Below are positions 22,875 through 32,876 of a stretch of 64,000 nucleotides of DNA, one piece after another (the first letter of the stretch is position 1; every line of letters starts with the position of its first letter). The stretch lies in assembly GCA_014904985.1 (NCBI GenBank), contig MU129175.1, positions 1 to 64,000 on the forward strand. Reading direction: 5' to 3'. This DNA comes from Hydnum rufescens UP504. Its lineage: Eukaryota; Basidiomycota; Agaricomycetes; Cantharellales; Hydnaceae. Position numbers and translations under genes: made by a program. The notes under the pieces were generated by a model. That model had not been told where the DNA came from and searched no databases. It saw nothing but the letters and a program-made list of their open reading frames with translations.

Positions 22875-23948
22875 TCATGGCTTCACTTTCCGTGGTCGCC
22901 CCCGTTTCTTGCCTTCCACCACCACAACTTGCTTGCCGCTATTGCGCCCAACTTGAAGCCCCCTGACTGGATGTTTGACCTCGAGGTCAGTCCCATTTTC
23001 CTCCACAATTCCAAAGCCCAGTGTTTGCGCAAGATTAACAACACTCGACTTTGTCGACCAGTACTTCCCAGCAACGTAGACGGTTGCCAGTTCAGCGCTC
23101 TTCCCGAGAAACTTGAGGCTCTTCTCAAGCTTCCGATTGGCTTCGGCAATTTTGTCCTATATATATTTATATCTGTATAAGCCCAAGCCATGCATGGAAG
23201 AGATATTGAGGACTCACTGCATCAACAAAATGCTTTATCTCTAGGAAATAGACGCGCCCATCAGGTCCTTCCCACGAGCCATCCCATTCCGCAATATCAG
23301 TCTCCCCAGTGAGATATCGCCAGCCATCTGGTCTAGCAGGGTCTTTTGCCACAAATCGTCGAATACCACCACGAAGAAAGAGGTGACGTTCAATAGCTTT
23401 GATTGCCTTCTCCTCGAAGGCCTTGTCGGAGATTTGGTGATGACGTGTTCCTTGTTCATGAGCGGTATATAGCGGGTGGTCTGCCAGGTATATGACTGTA
23501 GAGTCGGCGTGCGAATAGTTCATGCGTGCAGGGACAATCGAGCAATCGGTGACAGGGTTGGTAAAGAGCCACCCGCGGAAGTAGGAGCGAAAGTCATCTA
23601 GAGTATCGAACGAGGTTGTCACAGTGGATGCATCTTTGGGTTTCTTGTAAGTGACAATGAAGGGTGGATCTGAAGGACGCGACATGGAGCTCGCGTGGCG
23701 AAACTGGGGGAGCCTTGAATGAGATTGGAAGCAGAACCGAGGGACTTTGGATGCGGAAAACATAGGGCTATGGGTTTCTCGTACACCGGGCTGGAATCGG
23801 TAGGACGTTGGGGCGTGTGGCAATCTCCGTCCGGACGCGTCCCGATAGTCCTAAATCTTCTACTTGGTTCACTCACGAGACTCTGTAGCTGTCCCTCTAG
23901 CAGTGGATTGAATGGCGTTTGTCCCACAGCTTCCCCTCGCTCACTCAT
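22875..23948 (-). CDS. PD-(D/E)XK-like nuclease with C-terminal AT-hook, intact
   Basis: Three exons (23,948-23,877; 23,790-23,218; 23,156-22,875), all in phase 0 with GTGAGT donors and CAG/TAG acceptors, give 308 residues. The motif AEWDGSWEGPDGRVYFLEIK (D194, E208, K210) has the spacing of the PD-(D/E)XK nuclease core. Residues 297-308 (GKKRGRPRKVKP) form an AT-hook, suggesting a DNA-binding nuclear protein. I recognise no named family. The gene lies head-to-head with an M3 fragment and is duplicated with it at 7,353-8,412. The nuclease call is an inference from motif and context. A selfish or effector-like role is possible but unproven. Confidence 0.65.
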
Positions 23949-24400
23949 CAGAATGTGGCCGGCGCGACGCCCTGAAAGATACCAAGGCCCTCATGGATAG
24001 TTCAGGTCAGAAACCCACTTCCGAAGGGCTCCGTCTTGTGGAAAAGATGCTCCTAGAGGGAATGAGGAGCCATCTTGATCTCCCCGAAGAGACCTGTGAG
24101 CAATTGAAAATCGTAAGCTCTCATCCAATCCCAACTATATTCTAACCGTCTAAATTATCCAAAGCTCAAGAGATATCTTTCTAACATTTGTTTTGGGCTT
24201 TCTGTCAGCGTCAGTTCCGGTCAACTGTCATCACATATTGACTTCCATTCGCGCAGGAAAATCCCAACGAGGACAAAAGAACTATTCATTCACTCGATGG
24301 TGAGATTTCAAGAGCAGCTCGTCTCGTCAGTGTTTTTGGTGACATTAATGGCTACAGCAATGGACTATGGAAGACCGCACTGAGCTCTTCATCGTCACTT
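23949..24400 (+). pseudogene. M3 metallopeptidase fragment 3
   Basis: DTKALMDSSGQKPTSEGLRL, VEKMLLEGMRSHLDLPEET and then intron and the FHSRRKIPTRTKELFIHS region. It is the same partial exon set as at 8,430 and again ends at a joint with ARH1 (about 24,400), within the exon coding the FKTP-like stretch. Confidence 0.7.
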
Positions 24401-25370
24401 TCAAACCACCCAAGGTTACTCACATCACTTTAATTGGTCATGGCAATGTCTCTCGACGTTGCACAACTATTGCTAGCCGATCGATCATCTCTTGACATAG
24501 GGTGGAAGTTATAGACTAGCTCAAGTCTTTGTCCACTCGGCCATATCGATGCCGTCTCAAGATGTGGGTCGTCCCAAGTTTCCTTTACAGCGACAGAGCT
24601 TCGCAAACTGCATTTACCTGTGGCCTCGATGGACCTCATCCTACACTCTCTCATCGCCAAAACTACCAACAATCCCGAATTCTCACCCTCCTTTCCAATG
24701 ACACTGAAGATCCACCTCGAAGTACGCCAAGATGACTTCTATTCGATTTCTCCGATCACCACGATCTTCCTCATCCCCCAATCGTATCATCATGCATGAT
24801 CTCAATCCGCTGGACGAGCGCGACCGAGGGTGCAGGTGAGAGCGAGACGCAAAGAACGGACTCGATCGTCCCGTCGTTGGGATACCGACCGCCCTACTTT
24901 ATGTCTCTTCGTCCTTTCATCCCCTCGTTCTTCACTCAAGGGACGGGGGGCGAGGTTATAGATAGATGATGGTATGATCCATCGCCCGGCCGCGTGCGAA
25001 ATTGTCTCTGGGAGAGTGTATGGCATATCTGGTGCGGTTTTCCGAAGCGTCTACACCTCAGGTTGGGCGGCGAATCGGGAACATGGTGTGCTGGGCAGTG
25101 TAGTATACGACGCGCATTCCATTGCGGAAACGCTTGTGGCATATCGCTTTTCGAGTGAGACGGGACCAGGGCCATTGGCAATCCTACGAAAATTGTGATG
25201 GCAGCCGATGCACAGGTGCAAACTCTTTGAGCCTCGGACGATACAGAGATGCCTAGTAGACGTCTATCCAACAAGGGACGAGGATTGGACGCTCCGAAGG
25301 GGAGAAGATCATCGATGAGGAGGAAACTTGAAGAGGTCAAAGGACGGCAAGGAAAGGGAACGCATGTATT
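24401..25370 (+). pseudogene. ARH1 fragment 5 (C-terminal two thirds)
   Basis: It starts at the ITLIGHGN-like motif, includes the GGEVIDRWWYDPSPGRVRN-equivalent, YTSGWAANREHGVLGS and AHSIAETLVAYRF region, and ends with the basic tail related to SSMRRKLEEVKGRQG. It has many frame breaks and is the longest of the plus-strand ARH1 fragments. Confidence 0.65.
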
Positions 25371-26181
25371 GGGACGATGTACATGAATTCCGTTGGGTGT
25401 GCACTGACGATCTCCAGCTCGACACTAGGTCCAAGTCCCCCGTGACGTAAAATGATCCTGAGTCGGCGCCCACCTGCATAGATAAGACTTGCGTTGGGTC
25501 TGGGGCCGGTGGATGGCGTGAGGTGGACCCGAGGATTGGTTTGGGTTGATGGGGAATTTGCGTCACATAAGGCCAAGTTGAGAACTACGCAGCATTTAGT
25601 GTTTTCTCATTGGGTGCGCCCTTGGCCATCTAGCCATGTACCTTCACCTTGGTGGTAAGTCATTGCAGTTGGCTATCTCCAAGGATGCGGCTGACTGTGA
25701 CCAGGATTTGTCCATCTGACTTGTTGGCTAGGACTGAATAGTAATGCAATGCGTCTTGACTGGTGCATGAGATTCTCCCGAAGGACTCCCTATTATATCA
25801 TTCTGACGACAAGCAAGGGATGCATTGATCAATCGGTAGTTCAGTTTTAGAGCGGTGGGCATCTATATATACAGTAAATGGCACTGGCTCGGAGGGTTGG
25901 TCACATTCCCCCGCCCCCCGGGAGGCCATACACAACGTTCCACACAACGCCCAAAAAGAAGAAAGTTGGAATCATGTTTCCTCCGTCACGACCTTGCGCT
26001 GCTCCGCCTTGGGCTTAGTTTCTCTCGCTTTCGAATGCTCGAAGACACAGTTGAGCACAAAAACGATCTGAGCGGTTCTGCTACCAACGACCAAACACCA
26101 AGAGACGGAAATTGTACCAAAAGGGAGGAATGCACCGGGTCGTTCCGCCGCGAGCACGTGGCAAATAGCCCGCTCCAGCCC
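25371..26181. other. Intergenic stretch upstream of PET117
   Basis: No gene is supported. The 3' half (from about 25,980) aligns with the upstream regions of the other two PET117 copies. A C-rich patch lies at 25,908-25,922. Confidence 0.4.
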
Positions 26182-26506
26182 ATGTCCTACAAGGCAAAGG
26201 CGACACTCACGGCAGCCATTGCCTTCTCGTCGTTCACTGTATGGGCCGTCCACGCCAATCAATCTGCAGAGAGAGATGTGAGGCTTCTCCCGACTTCCCG
26301 ACTTCCACGCCGCAGGTTCACTGAACATGTACAAGGCAATGTACAAGGGTGTGATTCGAGACGAGGCTAGGCAGGCTGCGAAGAGACGTCAGCGTGAGGA
26401 AGAGCTTCGACAATCTCTGTTGAAACGGGAGCGATACGAAGCGGTGCAAAGGGTTGGGCCACCTGGGACATGTAATGAAGGAACTTCGCCTGAATCTCCA
26501 GCATAA
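26182..26506 (+). CDS. PET117: PET117, cytochrome c oxidase assembly factor, intact
   Basis: Exon 1 is 26,182-26,277 (MSYKAKATLTAAIAFSSFTV, then WAVHANQSAERD). A 58-nt intron (GTGAGG...ACAAG) is followed by exon 2, 26,336-26,506 (AMYKGVIRDEARQAAKRRQR and on to the stop). The 88-residue product has the PET117 pattern: a short N-terminal hydrophobic segment starting at the Met, the conserved TVWxVH and ERD positions, then MYxGVIRDEAR and a basic amphipathic helix. In yeast PET117 is a mitochondrial matrix protein that supports heme a synthase (Cox15) oligomers and complex IV assembly. Two dead copies lie at 4,252 and 19,219. Regulation is not evident. Confidence 0.88.
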
Positions 26507-26519
26507 TTAACACATTGAA

Positions 26520-27110
26520 ATTGTTGTCAGCGGTAGCCTCCCCTCTGTAATCTCCAGTCCATTTTACTAATATTCTCTGACATGTACATCAGGCGCCTGT
26601 ATTAGCGTATTAGCGATTTTCCTTTTTCGCACATTCGAGGAGGCGCTCTCCTTCCAATCCATTCGCGTCTCCTCACGGACAGAAGGGCTCAATTCTATGT
26701 GTATCCGTTTTTTACCCTTTGGGTGCCGCGTCCATTTCTACAAGTTGATCAACTCTGCTCCCTATTGCCTCCACTTAGTCTTTTCAAGCACCAAATACGA
26801 TGCCGCTCTGACTCCATCTGGTCGAATGAAATAGCCAATATAGGTCTCTTCGTAAGCTTGGGAACCATCCAATCTGGGATGCGATGGTGTTCCGGGTCCT
26901 GCCTACTTGGCTGGGCTAGAGCGATTCCCCTGGTCGTCGTGGTTTCCGCTGATATCTCGGTGGTGGTGCCAGGTGTTGCGCACCATATTGGCTTGCAGTC
27001 ACTGTCTTGCTTATCGAGGTCATCGTGTCTGTCGCTATGGTCAGGAACTACCCAAGAACTATAAAGTGAGCCTCACCTCCGCGAATGACGTCCTGTGAGT
27101 CTCCGATGAT
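26520..27110 (-). other. Unknown conserved minus-strand segment, copy 3
   Basis: This is the member of the three-copy set next to intact PET117. Minus-strand frames include AETTTTRGIALAQPSRQDPE, HHRIPDWMVPKL and a stretch related to SPSVREETRMDW. Exon boundaries could not be settled. It is convergent with PET117 and may be a small gene of unknown function. Confidence 0.4.
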
Positions 27111-28127
27111 AAGAACAAGTCATGCACTGTCGATCACATCTCACGTGGGGCCGGCCGAAGACGAAAGAAGGGACTCGATTTCATACAATGGGTCTCAGAC
27201 TGTCGTCCCAGTGAACTGTCTCATTTATTAAAATAATCTACACGTCCAATACTTATATCGTAGGCTATGCAAGTCATTTCCAGGATAACACGTCCATTGC
27301 TCGAGTATTTCGCGCCCGCTACGTTAGAGACTATTATCGCCAATAGTCCACACGTTTCCTCCACTACTGGAGTGTCAGAGGTGCCTCGGATTCGCGGTGA
27401 AACTGCGATGCACTGCATGAAATTTGTGCGATGCGCACGCAAAATTGCGATTAGGTGAAAGTATATTCTCCTCTGATCTCACATAGGTCTGCGCTGCACC
27501 ACTATAGCCCAACATGTGTACAGGTACGAGCCCCAATTCGAGAAGGGCAGGGGAAATAACATCGGGGTGCTCTAGTTTATCTTTATTTGGGCTTTGTGCC
27601 ACAGGGTAGAGATTGGTGACCCCTGTGTGATCGTAGCCGTAACGATATTTTCATTGTCATCGAAAACGGACTTATCACAATCGGGTGATCTGCTCCGCCG
27701 GCTGGGGACGTGAATCACAGACCTGATCCACTGGTCATGCGGTTCTTATTGGCGCCCAGAGGCAAGGGCACACCTGATTCTGAGATGAGTGATCGTGAGA
27801 TGCTTGATATTTTGACTGGTGAACAACACAAGGCCACCTAGATCTCAGTATCGGGGTACCAGAGATACTCAGATGGCGTGGGCGCGACTGGCTCTACTGA
27901 GTTGAGTTGAGTATTTCTGATCTCCAAGAACTTTTGAACGTTAAGTGTATATACAATCACCCAACTCACTAACCACAACACATATTGGAGCATTGGTTTT
28001 GCCGCAGGATGGAAAAAATTCATATGGTGGAAGTCGATAAATTTGAGGCAGAGGATGATGTGACGATGGCATGGTGAGTGTCTAGTCCACAGCAACAACA
28101 CAGATAATCGCGTATCGGGTAAGCCAC
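27111..28127. other. Poorly resolved stretch shared in part with 19,950-20,640
   Basis: 27,110-27,480 aligns with 19,930-20,290, and 27,660-27,770 aligns with 20,340-20,450. A frame with MVEVDKFEAEDDVTMAW runs at 28,020-28,070. No product is recognised. Confidence 0.35.
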
Positions 28128-28745
28128 GTGAGATCTCCGTACATTCCAGATCCCGCACGTGCTCAGGGCCACACATCAATTGAGGAGTCAACGACCGCGG
28201 ACAAACTTGAAGAAGGCTTCACCGTGGACATCCTACCTATCACCCGGAGGATTAGTGAACACACCATATATGTGATCACAAAGACTGGGTCGACTGGCAC
28301 GAAATTTGCTCCACATCGGTGTACAGCAGTATATCTATCTGTTTTGTATAGATATACAGCGCAAAAGTGTGTAGCCGAAGGGTCCCTAAGGCACCGGGTC
28401 AAAAACCAAGACTTTGAGCATGAGATGAATCAATGGGATCATAAAGTTGGAAGTTGGCTGGCGTTCACAGCGAATGAGGATGTTTATGGATGGCGGCGCG
28501 ACAATCAAAGACGAGAAGAGAGTACACGACCACGGCAGTTAGACACCGGAGATGGCAGGGGAATAATTAATCAATCTCCATCTTGGGAATTGGCTGCAGG
28601 GGATCAAGGGGTGGGAAGAACTGAGAAGATCTCCAGACTCCGATTCCCTCCTGGGCTGAACAAAGGATCTGGATGGAGATTGACTGCACAGCAGCTTCTC
28701 ATTTCGCTACTATGGCAATTAGCAGAAAGCCCAGGTGAGCGCTAG
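28128..28745 (+). CDS. Hypothetical protein
   Basis: An uninterrupted 205-residue frame with mixed composition (EEGFTVDILPITRRISEH, NQDFEHEMNQWDHKVGSW). I recognise no domain and no duplicate in the window. The frame may be incidental or one exon of a larger gene starting upstream (about 28,000). Confidence 0.3.
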   Translation: MRSPYIPDPARAQGHTSIEESTTADKLEEGFTVDILPITRRISEHTIYVITKTGSTGTKFAPHRCTAVYLSVLYRYTAQKCVAEGSLRHRVKNQDFEHEMNQWDHKVGSWLAFTANEDVYGWRRDNQRREESTRPRQLDTGDGRGIINQSPSWELAAGDQGVGRTEKISRLRFPPGLNKGSGWRLTAQQLLISLLWQLAESPGER

Positions 28746-29200
28746 TTGCAACGGCTGCCGTGTACTGTATATAATGTCGGGCCGCGTGACCAAGAATAAC
28801 GCACTGCAGTCACACTTAAATTGCCAGCTTTGGGCTCAAACCACATTTCTTTGGCTTCGGTAGAATGAGACGGCTCTTTTAGTTGCATTGGGAGGCCGCA
28901 GCGTTGCGTGGATACTGTGCAGTCTTCGGTTGTCAAAAGCATTCCGTTGACCGTTTCCATGAGCAAATATGTGATCTCTTTTGGGAACTAAGCCAATAAC
29001 TGATGATATCTCGCGAAATCTCCGAGGCTACAGCGGATTCTGGCGGACTTGGGAAAGCTTGCTTACGGTCATATTTCCTTCTTTCTCTTGAGCTGGGACC
29101 AAGTCTTTATCTCGTGTAGTTGAACAGCCTGGCGACGGTATGAACCGTTGTCCTCTAATCCGGCTTACTCATTAACCTCATTTCCTCCGTAGCTGGAAAT
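28746..29200. other. Intergenic, nothing recognised
   Basis: No open frame of interest and no repeat was noted. It is the presumed promoter region of the Ser/Pro-rich gene. Confidence 0.4.
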
Positions 29201-30801
29201 ATGTCGCGTTCCCAGTCTAACCATGACTTTCACGCTCAGCTCATGTGGGCGGCTCAAAGATCTGACACTTTCTTTCCTATCGAATCGCCCGGATCATCAA
29301 CTCCCTCGTTGACGAGCTCTAGCAAATTGTCTTCCCTGCGAAGAAAACTCGTAAAAAGGCGCCCCAGTAATGATTCAAGCTCTCTCGCATCCTTTCATCC
29401 TATTCCCGAAAGCGAGGTCGTTGAAGTCAGAAGCCGCAAACAGAGCAATCAGCCATTGCCTCAGGAGGCATTGGACACTGTGATTAGAAATGTTGATGCT
29501 ATCTTATCGCCTACTTACTCGCTCGAACAGAGGGCGTCTCCCGCAGTTACTCGATCTCTCCCAAACCCAGAACCTGTTGTAGTTCACAAGCGACCTTCTC
29601 GCCCGTCTACGTCCCCTGCACTGAACAACGTCGACAGATCGGCAGGTTTCGTTCTTGGTGATGCCTCGATTCCGCACAGGGCCATACAGCGTGTCCCCGG
29701 TGCGAGGCATATCACCGAAGACAACATACTGCCGCCAGATCCTTTTGCTCGCCCGCTCCCTTCACGTTCTAAATCATATTCCGATATGCGGCAGGCATCA
29801 CAGGAGACTAGACCCCCCATGCCTAAACTGCCACTCACACCTCCTGGCTCCGAAATCTCATCCGAAGTCTCTCCGACTGAGGTCACCCCAGCCATCGTTT
29901 ACGACAGACGCGGACGAGATCATCCACCGTTATCGCGTACTATACTCCACCCTCTTCCAGCCCCGTCTCGCAGCCAACGCAACAGTCTCGTGAGAAGGGG
30001 CTCACAGAATCTCCGCAGACTCCTGATAGTGTGCTAGGCGGAAAGTCGTCTTCGACTAGGCCGCCTTGGCAGGCTCCCAATGGTCGGAATCCACATACTG
30101 AGGCACCAGCGATGCGGTCAGTGCCCCAGCCTCATACAGGTACTTTTGTCACAATAAGATCCAAAGGCGAGATATTGGAACTGAGTGATGTGACCACCTA
30201 GATTACGGCTTCGTCGATGGTATGTGGAAAGAATCAAGGAGCCCAACCGAATCGTCAGACGATTTGTCGTCCCCTCGAATTGCTCGCTCGGCTTCAGAGC
30301 CGGAAGTTCACCCTCCTCATCGTCCACGTCCACCCCGCTCGAAAAGACCTGCAACTGCCAACGGTTCTCCCTCAGCACCGTCATCATCTGCTGCGCACGA
30401 ACGTACGCAATCGGAATTATCCAATTTTCCCTACACGTCCTTCCTTGATCCCACGGGCGCGCCGCCTCAGGCGAATAAGATTCCTCCATCGCTCAAGCAA
30501 ACGGTCCGCCGCGCCCCACAGCCCTGCCGCAAAACGTATCCACCGCGGCACCCCCAATCTCACCACCCAATCGCCGTGATCACTTCCCTCACCTACGCAC
30601 CCCTAGTGATCGCCTAACCCCCGAAGAGATCGAGCGTCGCGCAATCTCCAAATACCGCGCCTTGGAGCGTGGTATATTGGGGAACGACACCACGACGCTT
30701 CCCGCTCGACCGCCCCAAGACGCTCGACATGACCCCCGATCCGAAAATCGAAAACCATCTGCGTCTGGTCAGAGATCGGCCATGACGGCCGTGATGATTT
30801 G
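29201..30801 (+). pseudogene. Ser/Pro-rich low-complexity protein gene, frameshifted
   Basis: A 278-residue frame from ATG 29201 (MSRSQSNHDFHAQLMWAAQR) is rich in Ser, Pro and Arg and probably disordered. Coding character continues in other frames: GLTESPQTPDSVLGGKSSST, QPHTGTFVTIRSKGEILELS, then a TAG at about 30,198, PEVHPPHRPRPPRSKRP, and a C-terminal TPEEIERRAISKYRALERG. Introns could explain part of the switching (a GTATGT donor lies at about 30,220), but the stop and 1-bp shifts suggest damage. The 3' part recurs at 5,041-5,890. The function is unknown. Confidence 0.5.
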
Positions 30802-30934
30802 AAAGTATCTTTTTTTGATGTATGTTTCTATGCTGTATTTCGGGCATCGTTGCTCTACTTTTGTTTGGGTTCGACCCTCTCTCAAGTTCGGTAGTCCAAT
30901 TATTGTGAAATTTATTGTCGGACTTGAGAGATCG

Positions 30935-32476
30935 TCACTGTACCGACTTCTGTGCTAAAAATTCCTGTACTTCTTCCCAGCGCATGCGTTCCCTTTCCTT
31001 CCCTATCCTTTGGCCTCTTCGAGTCTCCTCCTCGTCGATCATCTTCCACTGTTCATACTGTACAATCCTCTTCCCTTGTTGAATAGATACCTCCCGCAAG
31101 AAACTCGGCACCCCTGTTCGTCTGAGTCTAACAGAGATTGTACCTGCAGGCCGCCAGATGCCATCACGGTTTTTCAGGCACACCAGGATTGCCAGCGGCC
31201 GTGGCCCCACCAGCGCCTGCCTCACCGGAAACGTAATCTGCGACGAGCGTGTCCGCAACGGAATATGCGTCATACATCGTGCTGGCCAGCACACCCCGCG
31301 CGCCATTCGCCGCCCAACCTGAGGTGTAGACATTTTTTACCAGCGCGCCGATACGTCGTACACTCTCCCAGAGTTACTTCGCACGCGGCCGAGGGATGGA
31401 TCATACCATCCGTCTACAACTTCGCCCCCCGCTCTCCCGACGGAATGAGGAGATACAAAACGGTCCGATCGGTATCCCAACGAGGTGACGATCAAGTCCG
31501 TTCTTTGCATCTCGCTCTCGCCTGTCGTCTGCGCTCGGTCATGCGCGTCTAGCGTATTGAGGTCATATGTAATAGTACGATCGAGAGATGAGGAAGATCG
31601 CGGTGATCGGAGAAATCGGATAGAAAACGTCTTTGGTGTACTTCGCGGCGGGTTTTTAGAACCCTTGGCAAGGAGGGCGAGAATTCGGGATTGTTGGCGT
31701 GATAGTCCTGGGGAGGAGAGATCTGGGAAGAGAGTAGGTGGGATAGAGTCCATCGAGGCCCCAGGCAAATTAAGCAGTTCGCGCAGCTCTTGGCTGTGAA
31801 GGAAACCTGGAGCGGCCCGCGCCTTGAGACGATATCGATGTGCCAAATTGACGAGGACTTGAGCTGGTCTATGACGTGCAGAGGTATATCAAGAGGCGAT
31901 AGCTTGTCAGGGTCGGATAGTAATAGTCGTGCAACATCAGAGAGACATTTCCATGACCAATTAAAGTCATATGCGTAGTGGTGGATAGTGGGGGTGGGGT
32001 GGACTAGACGGGTGGCCGGTGTACCAATGTACAATGGAAAGAGCAGATCTACTATGCAAGGGATCAAGGTTGGTTAATTGGACAGACTGTCCCGCACCAT
32101 GTGCTAGAATGAGGTGCGTGTAATGGGGAAATAAAGACGACAATGGGATTGAGAGACTGTTGGCCAGCGGCACCCGTTCTGAGAGCGAAACGTTGCCGAA
32201 GAACTTGAATTGGGGATTTTGAGCAGTTTCGTCAAATTTATGAGTACAATTCTAGGAACAACGGGGCCTCAGAGACATTGATGGAGGCTGTGGGTGCCAT
32301 CTAGGACGCGCCTTGACTTCGGGATGATCTGGGGCTACGCCATAGCGCACAAGACCATGCGGCGCCCAAAGACGGTCATACAGATGCACGACAGCAGCGG
32401 GTACCCGTGAAAGCACTCGGTGCGCACAGTAAAAAGCTGAAGGGCCGGCGCCAACGATCGCTAATCTCAGTGACAT
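30935..32476 (-). pseudogene. ARH1: NADPH:adrenodoxin/ferredoxin reductase (ARH1-like), frameshifted
   Basis: Exon 1 from ATG 32476 has the FAD-binding start LRLAIVGAGPSAFYCAHRVL and the family signature DRLWAPHGLVRYGVAPDHPE. After a 60-nt intron it continues NCTHKFDETAQNPQFKFFGN, HYTHLILAHGAG and WYTGHPS. The NADPH site (TLIGHGN-DVARLLL) then follows, with SRRGPLQVSFTAK, ELRELLNLPG and the C-terminal GVLAST/DAYSVADT-type end. Three 1-bp shifts are visible: in the Pro-rich loop (about 32,000), before DVARLLL (about 31,945) and at AK-ELRE (about 31,790). ARH1 feeds electrons to mitochondrial ferredoxin. The shifts may be real lesions or assembly indels. At least five partial copies occur at 6.8-25.4 kb. 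Confidence 0.82.
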
Positions 32477-32876
32477 TATTTTCGCATTTTGACTCCGGAA
32501 GCACCCAAGTCCGAAACACTAAGAACCATCTCAAATCACAAAGCGCTCTGGGACGGCGTCATTCACTTCAAGGAATGTAGAATTTCGAGCCATTAAAAAA
32601 GACACCAGCTACAATATTAACATCCAGATACGATAGCCGTGGGAAATTGATGACCGGACTTAGCCGAACAAACTCTCCATTTTTGGTCCTCAATTGAAGC
32701 ACGCAAATTATGGGCAGAAGCAGTGAGCAACGATAGGCTACTTCATGGGTGGTTTTGCGAAATGATATGCCGCACAGAACAGGGAAAGAAAACTCTGGAT
32801 GCACGCCTCAGCGCTTCATACAACAGTACGTGACGTGCTCTCAGGTCAACTTCATTTCATTAACCTATCGTAGAAC

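Noticed and set aside
26520..27110. Naming the minus-strand segment next to PET117
   Set aside because: The AETTTTRG stretch is conserved between copies, but no domain or family is recognisable.
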